In this document: positions 27,876 to 35,944 of the stretch, one piece after another
How the letters are laid out: each line of letters begins with the position of its first letter
Position numbering within the stretch: the stretch's first letter is position 1
Origin: Candidatus Sulfopaludibacter sp. SbA3
GTDB lineage: Bacteria > Acidobacteriota > Terriglobia > Bryobacterales > Bryobacteraceae
Assembly: GCA_945890485.1 (NCBI GenBank)
Contig: CAMDCN010000002.1
Span: 372,001 to 436,000, forward strand
Direction of reading: 5' to 3'
DNA length: 64,000 nucleotides
Notes under the pieces: model-generated
Told to the model about the DNA's origin: nothing
What the model saw: the letters and a program-made list of their open reading frames with translations, nothing else
Database searches by the model: none
Made by a program: the position numbers and the translations under genes

Positions 27876-29465
27876 TCAAGCGCGGGTCAGAAGAAGGTTC
27901 CAACTGATACAGTTGGCGGCAGCTTCCAGATCCAGCGGCAGCGGCTCTCCGGAGAGATCTTCCACCCGCTGAACCCGAAGGCCCAGAGTTACAAGTTCCT
28001 CCAGCCATTGTAACGGCTCTATCCCCGCGCGCCGTAGATGTTCCGGCCCAAACTCGACAAAGATCCGGATCTCCGGGTTGCCGGCGAGAATTTTCGCCAT
28101 GCCCCGAAGGATAAACGGCTCGCCGCCTTCGGCGTCGATCTTGATCACATCAACCCGCGATTCCCCGGCCAACGCCTCATCCAGGGTCACCGTCTCCACC
28201 GTCAGCGTCTCGCCCGCCGCCGTGCCTGCAAACAGCGTGTTATGCCCGGAGTTACCGGCATACGCCGTAAACGTCGCCGCCCCGGCCCGATCCGAAACCG
28301 CCCGCCGATCAAAACGGACCATCCCCGATTCGAGGAAACCATTCACCTGCACATTGTCATGCAGCAGAGCGAACGTGCGCGGCGTCGGCTCAAAGCTATA
28401 GACGCGCCCGTGACCGCCGAGTTGCCGCAGCGCGTAGAGCGTGTAGATGCCAATATGCGCGCCAATATCCACCACCACCACGCCCGGCTTCACCAGGCTC
28501 GAAAACAGCCGCATCATGCCCGGCTCCGGGAGTCCGCGCAAGCCGTAGTAAGCGGCCAGCCGCCATTCCTGACTGGGAACCCCCAGCAGAAAGCCATCCA
28601 CCTCGGTCACGATCACGTCGGGGCCGGCCTGGAAAACGGGGGCGCGCTGATGGGTCCGAACCTCAGTAACCCGCCCCTGCACTTCGCCGAGAGCAGCCTG
28701 GAGTTGAGCAAGTTCTGCTGCCGCATTTTGGGTCGCCTGCCGGGCGGCGTCCTGCATCGCCTGGAGCCGAGCCAAGTCGGCCGACGCCTTTGCCCCAGCC
28801 TGCTCCATGGCCTGAAGCTGCCGTTGCTGCGCCCGAATGTCGGCAGCTAAACCCTCCTGCGCCGCCCTGTTCTCGCGAGTCAGCGCAGCCAACTCCGTCT
28901 GCTTCACCACCAGATCCGCCACGTAGCGGTCCACTTTGTCGGAAATCGTGAACAGAGTATGGTCTAGCTTGCCCATACTGCGCTCTGCTTGCAGGGCGTT
29001 CTCTTGCAGGACGTAGTCCAACTTCAATTCAATCGCTTCGACGCGAGAAACCCGCAGAAAATACTCAAACAGTCGCCGGGCTCGGTTCCATAGCGCCACC
29101 TTGATCGACGCCAGCCATCGCGCCCCTGGCAACGTGGACCCGTCCTGCCCCGCGGGCCAAAGGCCAACATAGCGCCGCCCCGTAGCCTTGGCCTCCGTCG
29201 ACTCCACCAGTTGCAGAATCATGGATCGACGCGGATAGTGGTTCCGCAACAGCTCCCGGTAATGCACAAAGCCGCCTACGTCACATTCGCGGCCCAACAC
29301 CCGCAAATAGCTCTCCCGTACAAAACTGGCATCGTCGGCAATAGACAACAGCGGCCCCAAGTCGACCGTGGTCACCGTCGATGCCGCCGGGCTATTCGCC
29401 CTGGATTCGGCAGGTCCGATCTTTTCCACCAAGCGGCGCTTGATGAGGGCAGCGTTGAAATCCAA
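27876..29465 (-). CDS. FkbM-family methyltransferase with N-terminal DUF4214 and coiled coil
   Basis: A 529-residue protein with three parts. Residues 45-95 (SFVRESYLRVLGRECDVGGFVHY) are a DUF4214-like module. Residues 160-285 form a long Ala/Gln/Glu-rich coiled coil (for example LAADIRAQQRQLQAMEQ). Residues 325-529 are a FkbM-type SAM methyltransferase: VVDIGAHIGIYTLYALRQL as the glycine-rich loop, VYSFEPTPRTFALLHDNVQVN, and DVIKIDAEGGEPFILRGM. FkbM enzymes O-methylate sugars or related acceptors. The coiled coil could organise a complex at the membrane, an inference. The TTG at 29465 is the only start near the N-terminal module; no clear ribosome-binding site is seen. Confidence 0.82.
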   Translation of the reverse strand: MDFNAALIKRRLVEKIGPAESRANSPAASTVTTVDLGPLLSIADDASFVRESYLRVLGRECDVGGFVHYRELLRNHYPRRSMILQLVESTEAKATGRRYVGLWPAGQDGSTLPGARWLASIKVALWNRARRLFEYFLRVSRVEAIELKLDYVLQENALQAERSMGKLDHTLFTISDKVDRYVADLVVKQTELAALTRENRAAQEGLAADIRAQQRQLQAMEQAGAKASADLARLQAMQDAARQATQNAAAELAQLQAALGEVQGRVTEVRTHQRAPVFQAGPDVIVTEVDGFLLGVPSQEWRLAAYYGLRGLPEPGMMRLFSSLVKPGVVVVDIGAHIGIYTLYALRQLGGHGRVYSFEPTPRTFALLHDNVQVNGFLESGMVRFDRRAVSDRAGAATFTAYAGNSGHNTLFAGTAAGETLTVETVTLDEALAGESRVDVIKIDAEGGEPFILRGMAKILAGNPEIRIFVEFGPEHLRRAGIEPLQWLEELVTLGLRVQRVEDLSGEPLPLDLEAAANCISWNLLLTRA

Positions 29466-29474
29466 TCGTTTAGT

Positions 29475-30209
29475 CTAACGCGGAGCTTCCGCACTTTGTA
29501 ACGAATGTTCATACTCGGCGCAGACAGCGTCAAGCGGTCCGTCGCGCACCACCCGGCCGTGTTCCAGCCAAATGGCGCGATCACACAAGGTGGCAACGAT
29601 ACTGTGAACATGCGACGCACAGAGAATCGTCTTGCCCTGCCGCCGGAACTCGGCCATGCGGTCGAAACACTTCTTCTGAAAACGGTCGTCGCCTACGGCC
29701 AGAATCTCATCGATCAGCAAAATATCGGGGTCGGAGTGTACTGCGATCGCAAAAGCCAGCCGCAGCCACATGCCGCTCGAATACGTCCGCAGCGGATCGC
29801 CGATAAACTCTTCGAGTTCTGAGAATTCAACGATCGAAGCATAGCGATCGGCCGCCTGCGCGCGGGACAGCCCGAACAGCGAAGCATTCAGCGTCACGTT
29901 CTCGCGGCCGGTCAGGTCGGGATGAAAGCCGGTGCCGAGTTCGAGCAGCGCCGTCAAATGGCCCTCTGTCCGCAACGTCCCGGAAGTGGGCGGAACGACG
30001 CCCGAGATCAGGTTCAGCAACGTGCTCTTGCCTGCGCCATTGCGGCCTAGAATCGCGACCGACTCGCCATGACCAACCGTAAACGACACGTTCGCCAAAG
30101 CCGTGAATCGATCTGGCCGCAGCCGGCGCATCAGGCCGCTCGTCTGCAGCGCAAACGATTTGGTGACGTCCTTGAGTTCGATACTGTGTGGAAACGGCGT
30201 GCGCGCCAT
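29475..30209 (-). CDS. ABC transporter ATPase of the polysaccharide export (Wzt/TagH) type
   Basis: A 244-residue ATPase that would energise export of a lipid-linked polysaccharide or teichoic-acid-like polymer. It has Walker A GRNGAGKST at residues 55-63, a Q-loop-region ALLELGTGFHPDLTGRENV that is typical of Wzt/TagH proteins, the signature YSSGMWLRLAFA, Walker B ILLIDEILAVGD and the switch histidine in CASHVHS. It lacks the long C-terminal carbohydrate-binding domain of Wzt. No Wzm-type permease is encoded in this window, so the ATPase would need a permease from elsewhere. It lies between a glycosyltransferase and the FkbM gene with 10-bp gaps. Confidence 0.88.
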   Translation of the reverse strand: MARTPFPHSIELKDVTKSFALQTSGLMRRLRPDRFTALANVSFTVGHGESVAILGRNGAGKSTLLNLISGVVPPTSGTLRTEGHLTALLELGTGFHPDLTGRENVTLNASLFGLSRAQAADRYASIVEFSELEEFIGDPLRTYSSGMWLRLAFAIAVHSDPDILLIDEILAVGDDRFQKKCFDRMAEFRRQGKTILCASHVHSIVATLCDRAIWLEHGRVVRDGPLDAVCAEYEHSLQSAEAPR

Positions 30210-30219
30210 GGGTCCTGAA

Positions 30220-31260
30220 TTATGCGGCGGTCAACGTAGAAATTACATGTTCCCACGTTAAACCCATACTTTGTATTAAATCGTACCCTGCGCGTCCCAG
30301 TACTCGTGCCCTCGCCGGGTCTTCATACAGCCGGTCCATCGCGGCGGCCAGCGCAGGAGCGGTGGGCTCGGCCACATAGCCAGTCTCCCCTTCGCGCACC
30401 ACCTGCAGGATCCCGCCGGAATCGGTTGTCGTGATCACTGCCTTGCCGCTGTAGAAGGCCTCCATCGTTACGTACCCGTAGGAGTCCTCGTCGAACGGGA
30501 TATACGCTGCTCCCAAAGCGTCGGCGAAATATGCTGCCTTTTCCTCTTCGGAGATGAACCGGTCGATCACCGTCACTCGGCCCGCCAGGTTATGACGAGC
30601 GATAAGCTGCGCGATCTGCTGCGCGTCCGCGGCATCCTCTGACTTGCCGGCGATCACCAGCCGCACATTCGTTCGCGTGTGCTGCATCGCCTCGACGAGC
30701 AGGTGCTGCCGCTTCGACGTCGTGATCCGCCCGGCGCAAAAGATATAGTCGCCTGTCTCGCCAAAGCGGAAGTGTCTCGTATCAAGCAGCGGCGGATAGA
30801 GCACTTCGGAAGGAATCTGATTGAAGCGCTCGAGGCGTGCCGACGTCGTGGCGGAGTTGGTGTAGATCTTCCGCGCTTCCCGCAAATACGTGTTGTCCGC
30901 CTCAATAATGCTCCGGCGGACAGCCAAGTTCTCCGGCGTCTCTTCCATCCCCTGATACGGCGTTCCCCACAGGTCGTAAACCTGCCGGAACTGATGCACC
31001 AGCCAGAGAAACTTGTTGTCGTGCGGAAGATAATATGCCGGGAACTTGAACGCAATAATCCGGTCCACGTTCGGGCTTCGCATCAGCCGGCACGCCAACA
31101 TACTCTCCAGCATCTTCGCCGGCGGCTCCCAACGAAACGGGATGCGGACCAGCATCGCCTGATGCCCAAATTCGTTCAGTTTCTCCGTCAGAGCTTCCGC
31201 CAGATGCTCGGCGCCGCCGCGGACGAAGGGCACGCAGTTGTTGGCCACCAGGATCTTCAT
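30220..31260 (-). CDS. GT4-type glycosyltransferase
   Basis: A GT-B glycosyltransferase of family 4, 346 residues from the ATG at 31260. It begins MKILVANNCVPFVRGGAEHLAEAL, whose GGAE loop binds the acceptor-side phosphate, and the C-terminal half has FCAGRITTSKRQHLLVEAM, VTVIDRFISEEEKAAYFADA, SYGYVTMEAFYSGKAVITT and GETGYVAEPT. These are close to GT4 mannosyl- or galactosyl-transferases, but the sugar is unknown. Its start overlaps the previous stop as ATGA. It shares the SYGYxxxEAxYSGKAV motif with the upstream GT4 (31257-32300), so the two probably arose by duplication. Confidence 0.87.
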   Translation of the reverse strand: MKILVANNCVPFVRGGAEHLAEALTEKLNEFGHQAMLVRIPFRWEPPAKMLESMLACRLMRSPNVDRIIAFKFPAYYLPHDNKFLWLVHQFRQVYDLWGTPYQGMEETPENLAVRRSIIEADNTYLREARKIYTNSATTSARLERFNQIPSEVLYPPLLDTRHFRFGETGDYIFCAGRITTSKRQHLLVEAMQHTRTNVRLVIAGKSEDAADAQQIAQLIARHNLAGRVTVIDRFISEEEKAAYFADALGAAYIPFDEDSYGYVTMEAFYSGKAVITTTDSGGILQVVREGETGYVAEPTAPALAAAMDRLYEDPARARVLGRAGYDLIQSMGLTWEHVISTLTAA

Positions 31261-32300
31261 GACAGCATCCTGTCGAGCACGTGCGGCCAAGCGATGCCGA
31301 GATCGGCCATCCGCCCGCGGCCCGCCTCGCCCATAACCTTGGTCTGGTCCCGTTCCGTGAATAGCCGGTCCATCGCGGCGGCGATAGAGGCGGGCTCAGG
31401 CGTAGCGACCAGGCCGTTCAGCCCGTCTGTGATCAGTTCGAGCGTACCCCCCGCATCCGAAGTCGTCAGCACCGCCTTTCCAGAATAATGGGCCTCCAGG
31501 CTCGGGTAGCCATAGGAGTCTTCGTCAACGGGGAAATAAGCGGCAGCCAAGCACTCGGAAAAGAACTTCACCTTGCGTGCCTCATCAATCCAGTCGTCGA
31601 AAATCGTGACGCGGTCTTTTAACTTATAGCGATGCACGAGTTCATGCAGTTCATCGACATACGCCGCGGCGTCCGGGTCGGCCTTGCCCGCGATGAGCAG
31701 CCGGACATCGGTTTTCACATGGCGCATCGCTTCAATCGCCAGCCACTGCCGCTTATGGTGGACCAGCCGATTCAAATAAAGAATGGTGTCGTTGTACCCG
31801 GAGCAATGATAGTTCTCCGCGTTGGGCAGCGGCGGATAGAGCACCTCAGCGTCGATTGCGTTGAAGTGCTGCAGCCGCTTGGCGACGACCTGGGAGTTGC
31901 TGAAGATTCGGTGGCATTCCCCCAGGCCAAGGCGGTCTGCCGCGATGATGGAATCGCGGATTCGCGTGCCCTCGGGGGTCAAAGGGATGTCCTGATACCG
32001 GGTTCCCCACAGGTCGTACGCCCCTCGATGGTGATGGATGAACCAGACGACCTTTTTGGGGTGGCGGAGCAGGTAGCTCGGGAAGCGCACCGTGATCAGC
32101 CGGTCGCCGTGCTCGGTGAGATCGAGCAGCCGGAGCGCGGTCATCTGCTCGAGCAGCTCGTCATATTGGGACGAAAACGGAAACTTTAGGACCTCCACCT
32201 GATGGCCGGCCTTGGTCAGTTCATCGGCGAGGGAGTCGACGATGACGGTGTAGCCGCCATAGAGGAAGGGAACCACTGTGCTGGCGACGATGACCTTCAT
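31257..32300 (-). CDS. GT4-type glycosyltransferase
   Basis: A 347-residue family 4 GT-B glycosyltransferase. The N-terminus MKVIVASTVVPFLYGGYTVIVDSL carries the GGY loop; the C-terminal domain has LYLNRLVHHKRQWLAIEAM, VTIFDDWIDEARKVKFFSE, DSYGYPSLEAHYSGKAVLTT and TLELITDGLNGLVATPEP, giving the expected EX7E-like motif. It resembles the next gene downstream along its whole length, indicating paralogues. It overlaps both neighbours by ATGA (starts in the NeuD gene, ends in the next GT4), evidence for one polycistronic message. Donor and acceptor are unknown. Confidence 0.87.
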   Translation of the reverse strand: MKVIVASTVVPFLYGGYTVIVDSLADELTKAGHQVEVLKFPFSSQYDELLEQMTALRLLDLTEHGDRLITVRFPSYLLRHPKKVVWFIHHHRGAYDLWGTRYQDIPLTPEGTRIRDSIIAADRLGLGECHRIFSNSQVVAKRLQHFNAIDAEVLYPPLPNAENYHCSGYNDTILYLNRLVHHKRQWLAIEAMRHVKTDVRLLIAGKADPDAAAYVDELHELVHRYKLKDRVTIFDDWIDEARKVKFFSECLAAAYFPVDEDSYGYPSLEAHYSGKAVLTTSDAGGTLELITDGLNGLVATPEPASIAAAMDRLFTERDQTKVMGEAGRGRMADLGIAWPHVLDRMLS

Positions 32301-32926
32301 CGCAGGAGCCGCGTGGCGGGGACTCCGACGACAGTCACGCCGGCTGTGATATCCCGGATGACGACGCCGCCTGCGCCGACGGTGGCCCAGGGGCCGATGG
32401 TGACGCCGGGGATAGCGGCGGAGCCGGCCGCGATGAAAGCGCCTTCGCCGACGGTGACATTTCCGGCCAGATGGCAGCCGGGGGCGATGTGAGCGCAGGC
32501 GCCGATGTGATTGTCGTGATCGACGGATGAGGCGGTGTTCAGGATGGCGCCGTCTTCAATGGTGGAGTCGACGTTGACGATAGCGCCGGGCATGATGGCG
32601 ATAGCGGCGCCTAGTTTGGTGCGGGGCGAGAGAATGGCGTGGCGGCTGATGGCGTTAGGGAGAGAGAAGCCGAGCCTGCGGAGTTGGGCCAGCATGCGGT
32701 GTCGGATGCGATTGCTGCCGATGGCCGGGAAGGCGTGGGTGATTCCGCTGGCGAGGAGACGGGGGAGCTGGTCGTCGTTGCCAAGGTGGGGGTAGTCGAA
32801 GAGGGTTTCGGTGGGCGAGAGCGTAGTGAAGCCAGCGATATCGAAAGAGGAGGTCTCCTCGAAGATTTCCGCGATCACTTTCGCGTGGCCGCCGGAACCG
32901 AGAATGACGAGGCGGGGCTTCTGCAT
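32297..32926 (-). CDS. NeuD/PglD-type sugar O- or N-acyltransferase
   Basis: A 209-residue left-handed beta-helix acyltransferase. The N-terminal nucleotide/sugar-binding part has LVILGSGGHAKVIAEIFEE, the hallmark of the NeuD/PglD family. The C-terminal hexapeptide repeats run from about residue 95 (KLGAAIAIMPGAIVNVDSTIEDGAILNTASSVDHDNHIGACAHI, here split as GAAIAIMPGAIV and DHDNHIGACAHIAPG), including the catalytic-type histidine, to TVVGVPATRLL at the end. It may acetylate the amino sugar made by the DegT enzyme. It is the first gene of the seven-gene glycan operon. Unlike most of the window, its plus strand is G-rich (see findings). Confidence 0.85.
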   Translation of the reverse strand: MQKPRLVILGSGGHAKVIAEIFEETSSFDIAGFTTLSPTETLFDYPHLGNDDQLPRLLASGITHAFPAIGSNRIRHRMLAQLRRLGFSLPNAISRHAILSPRTKLGAAIAIMPGAIVNVDSTIEDGAILNTASSVDHDNHIGACAHIAPGCHLAGNVTVGEGAFIAAGSAAIPGVTIGPWATVGAGGVVIRDITAGVTVVGVPATRLLR

Positions 32927-32959
32927 GAGCCGTTTTTTACTCTAGCATGCCGACCCGTG

Positions 32960-32965
32960 TATACT
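32960..32965 (+). promoter_or_regulatory. Likely -10 element of the tRNA-Thr promoter
   Basis: TATACT, close to the sigma-70 TATAAT consensus, ends 20 bases before the tRNA. A matching -35 is poor (TTACTC at about 17 bp spacing), so only the -10 is well supported. It sits in the 59-bp gap between the divergently oriented NeuD gene and the tRNA. Confidence 0.4.
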
Positions 32966-32985
32966 AGAGAACGAGCGCCTGGAGA

Positions 32986-33061
32986 GCCACCCTAGCTCAG
33001 TTGGTAGAGCGGCTGATTCGTAATCAGCAGGTCGCCAGTTCGATCCTGGCGGGTGGCTCCA
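32986..33061 (+). tRNA. tRNA-Thr (CGT)
   Basis: A complete 76-base tRNA. The acceptor stem pairs GCCACCC with GGGTGGC, the D-loop has AGCTCAGTTGGTAGA, and the anticodon arm GCTGA-TTCGTAA-TCAGC gives anticodon CGT. The T-arm is CCAGTTCGATCCTGG, and the CCA tail is encoded. It lies between the glycan operon and the ABC-F gene. Confidence 0.95.
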
Positions 33062-33138
33062 GAAATCCTCCTTCACGGCGCTTTCGGTTTTCAGGCCGCA
33101 GCAGGCGGGTTGCTATACTCGCAATTGAATACTGCCGC

Positions 33139-34767
33139 ATGATTTCTGTAAGTTCCGTCTCCATGCGCTTCGGCGCCAAAGTACTGTTTGAGGATGTTTC
33201 CGTCGCGTTCGTCGCGGGCCGCCGCTACGGCCTCACCGGCCCCAATGGCGCTGGTAAGTCCACGCTGATGAAAATTTTTTCCGGGGAGATTGACGCCCAG
33301 AAAGGCACCGTCACCCGGCCCAAACGCATGTCGGTCCTGAAACAGGACCAGTTCGCCTTCGATGCCTATCGCGTTGTCGATACCGTCATCATGGGCAACC
33401 AACGCCTCTGGAGCGCTCTCGAAGAGCGCGAAGTCCTCTACAACAAAGCGGACATGACCGACGAAGACGGCATCCGCCTCGGCGAACTCGAAGGGGTCGT
33501 TGGCGAAGAGGACGGATACTCCGCCGACTCCGACGCCGCTATCCTGCTCGGCGGACTCGGCATCCCCGAAGAACTCCACGAACGCAAAATGAGCGAGCTC
33601 CAGGGCGGCCAGAAAGTCCGCGTCCTGCTCGCCCAGGCCCTCTTCGGCAACCCCGAAGCCCTGCTGCTGGACGAACCCACCAACCACTTGGACTTGGACT
33701 CCATCCACTGGCTGCAGGACTTCCTCAACAACTTCAAGGGCACCATGATCGTGATCTCCCACGATCGCCACTTCCTCAACTCCGTCTGCACCCACATCGC
33801 CGACATCGACTACCAAACCATCATCGTCTACACCGGCGGTTATGACGACATGGTGATGGCCAAGACCCAGGTCCGCGCCCGCGTTGAATCCGACAACGCC
33901 CAGCGCGAAAAGAAGATCGCGCAGTTGAACGAGTTCATCTCCCGCTTCAGCGCCGGCACTCGCGCCAGCCAGGTCCGCAGCCGCGCCAAAGAAGTCGAGC
34001 GCCTCGAAGTGTCGGACCTCAAGCGGTCGAACATCGCCCGCCCCTTCATCAAATTCGTTTCGAAGCGCCCCTCCGGCAAGCATCCTCTCGAGGTCAAGAA
34101 CCTGACCCGTTCCTACGGTGATCAGCTCGTCTTCAAGCCCTTCTCCGCCCACATCAGCCGCGGCGAACGCATCGCGATCCTTGGCCGCAACGGCGCCGGT
34201 AAAACCACGCTACTCCGCGCACTGCTCGACAACGGACCCGTCACCTCAGCCAAAGAGAAAGACCTATCCACCGGCTCCGGAGAAGTCACTTGGGGTCACG
34301 AAACCAGCATCGGGTACTTCGCGCAGGATCATAAAGAGTCCATCGAAAAAGGTACCACCGCCTTCGAATGGCTCCATACCTTCGACCCCCAGGCCAGTCG
34401 GGAAGAGATCCGCGGCACCCTTGGCCAAATGCTCTTCACTGGGGAAGAAGGCGCCAAGCCCACGCACGCCCTCAGCGGCGGCGAGGCCGCCCGTCTCATC
34501 TTCTGCCGCCTGATGCTCGAAAAGCCCAACGTTCTCGTCTTCGACGAACCCACCAACCACTTGGACCTCGAAGCCATCAACGCCCTGAATTTCGCCTTCC
34601 AGAAGTTCGACGGTACCGTCTTCATCGTCACGCACGACCACGACCTGATCGACGCCGTGGCCACCCGCATCTGGGCCGTCGACAACAACGAGATCGAAGA
34701 TTTCAAGGGCCCGTACGAAGAGTACCAGGCCGCTCACAACGCTACTGCGGGTTCGGGCCGCCGGTAG
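33139..34767 (+). CDS. ABC-F family ATPase (YbiT-like)
   Basis: A 542-residue soluble ABC-F protein with two fused ATPase domains. The first has Walker A GPNGAGKST, a signature LQGGQKVRVLLAQAL, and LLLDEPTNHLDLDS; the second has GRNGAGKTT near residue 355 and LSGGEAARLIFCRLM with VLVFDEPTNHLDLEA. The linker between domains is charged (QREKKIAQLNEF). Order, length and the TGGYDDMVM segment resemble YbiT. ABC-F proteins act on ribosomes, relieving stalls during translation, and lack membrane domains. The ATG at 33139 is chosen because the longer frame begins inside the tRNA. It overlaps the SWIM-domain gene at its 3' end by 26 bp (convergent). Confidence 0.9.
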   Translation: MISVSSVSMRFGAKVLFEDVSVAFVAGRRYGLTGPNGAGKSTLMKIFSGEIDAQKGTVTRPKRMSVLKQDQFAFDAYRVVDTVIMGNQRLWSALEEREVLYNKADMTDEDGIRLGELEGVVGEEDGYSADSDAAILLGGLGIPEELHERKMSELQGGQKVRVLLAQALFGNPEALLLDEPTNHLDLDSIHWLQDFLNNFKGTMIVISHDRHFLNSVCTHIADIDYQTIIVYTGGYDDMVMAKTQVRARVESDNAQREKKIAQLNEFISRFSAGTRASQVRSRAKEVERLEVSDLKRSNIARPFIKFVSKRPSGKHPLEVKNLTRSYGDQLVFKPFSAHISRGERIAILGRNGAGKTTLLRALLDNGPVTSAKEKDLSTGSGEVTWGHETSIGYFAQDHKESIEKGTTAFEWLHTFDPQASREEIRGTLGQMLFTGEEGAKPTHALSGGEAARLIFCRLMLEKPNVLVFDEPTNHLDLEAINALNFAFQKFDGTVFIVTHDHDLIDAVATRIWAVDNNEIEDFKGPYEEYQAAHNATAGSGRR

Positions 34768-35944
34768 TTCCGTTGGCCGCTGTTGGCAGCGGCTCACCAA
34801 GCAAAAACACGACCGCATGCTGGGAAGCCCGCTTATAAACGGGCTCCATGGCATCGAGCAGCGTCTTCTGGCCCTGCCAGAAGGGGAACGGGCCCAACCG
34901 GCGCGGCAGCGCGGCGGAAATCGCCGGCGGCGCGACATCGCCCATCGCGTCTTCCGGCATCCGGACAGCGCCCTTCCAGTAAATATCGGGGTCCAGCTGC
35001 AGAGCCTGCTTCGGCTCTTCCACCGGCGCCAACTCTTCGTCTTCCCGCTGCGCCTCGGCGTCGAGCGCCTGCGGCAGGTTCTTCTCGATGATCGCCAGCA
35101 GCTTATCCCGCCGCATCCCGCGCATCGTGAAGAGCAGAAACGGATCGCGGTCGAACTCTTCGCCGAGCAGCAGATAAACCGCCGCCAGGTGCTTGCAAGG
35201 GTTCGCCGTATCCGGACACGTACAACACGTTACCAGGTCCTGCTCGTTCTTCGGATACAGCGAAAGGCCCAGCTCTTCAAAAATCTCTTCAATGTCGCCC
35301 GGCATCTCGCCGGCCAACAGCGTAGCCGAAAACACGGCCTGCTCCGCTAATTTCGCCCCAACGCGGGTCCAATCCTCTTCCGGAATCGTGTTGATGTTGA
35401 TGTCAACGTCGTACGGCTTCGGCCGCGAACCACGCACCCGGGCATGCACATGCCCTTCGTCAATCGTGATCGCCAGCACATGGCCGCTCTTGGCGTAGTC
35501 CCGGCCCCGGTTGAGCCGCGAACCCATCTCGAAGCTTTCGAGCACTTCGATCCAACGCCGCGCCCACCAGTTCTCGCCGAAGCGCGAACCCTTCGTCTGC
35601 GCCCGAATCCCGCCGCCCCCCGGCGCCCGGAAGCCCCCGGCCCGCCGCTGCGGCCCGCGCCGCCGATTCCGATTGCCCCGCATATCGCGGTCATTCCGCC
35701 GGCCATTGCCATTCTGCCGGCCGTTGCCATGGCCACCCCCGTTCGCTTCACCGCTCCGCATCTGCTGCGGAGGAGGTGGCGCTGCCGCGGCCGTCGGTGG
35801 AGGCGCGCTCGCCGTCCCGACTCCTTCGCCACCCGCCGGCGTACCCCGTCGCCGGTTGTTGAACTTCCGTCTACCCCAGGAGCCCCGATTGCCGCCCCCG
35901 CCGCCGTTCCCGTTCCCACTTCCGCCGCCTGGCCGTTTACTCAT
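34742..35944 (-). CDS. SWIM zinc-finger protein with Gly/Arg/Asn-rich N-terminus
   Basis: A protein of 400 residues from the ATG at 35944. The first 115 residues are low-complexity, rich in Gly, Arg and Asn (for example RRKFNNRRRG and NGRRNDRDMRGNRNRRRG), a composition typical of nucleic-acid-binding disordered regions. Residues 130-230 hold WARRWIEVLESF and GRDYAKSGHV, the usual lead-in of this family. Then the SWIM zinc motif CTCPDTANPCKH (CxCx-n-CxH) occurs near residue 240, followed by LAAVYLLLGEEFDRDPFLLFTMRG. Such proteins are nearly always encoded beside SNF2-type helicases, as here: the start lies within the last eight bases of the helicase gene. It probably binds DNA and serves the helicase. 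Confidence 0.85.
   Translation of the reverse strand: MSKRPGGGSGNGNGGGGGNRGSWGRRKFNNRRRGTPAGGEGVGTASAPPPTAAAAPPPPQQMRSGEANGGGHGNGRQNGNGRRNDRDMRGNRNRRRGPQRRAGGFRAPGGGGIRAQTKGSRFGENWWARRWIEVLESFEMGSRLNRGRDYAKSGHVLAITIDEGHVHARVRGSRPKPYDVDININTIPEEDWTRVGAKLAEQAVFSATLLAGEMPGDIEEIFEELGLSLYPKNEQDLVTCCTCPDTANPCKHLAAVYLLLGEEFDRDPFLLFTMRGMRRDKLLAIIEKNLPQALDAEAQREDEELAPVEEPKQALQLDPDIYWKGAVRMPEDAMGDVAPPAISAALPRRLGPFPFWQGQKTLLDAMEPVYKRASQHAVVFLLGEPLPTAANGTTGGPNPQ

Noticed and set aside
29475-30209. Complete ABC exporter for polysaccharide
   Set aside because: Only the ATPase is present; no Wzm-like permease is encoded within the window.
33001-33138. Longer start of the ABC-F gene
   Set aside because: The extension starts inside tRNA-Thr and has no similarity to the family; the ATG at 33139 begins the first ABC domain.
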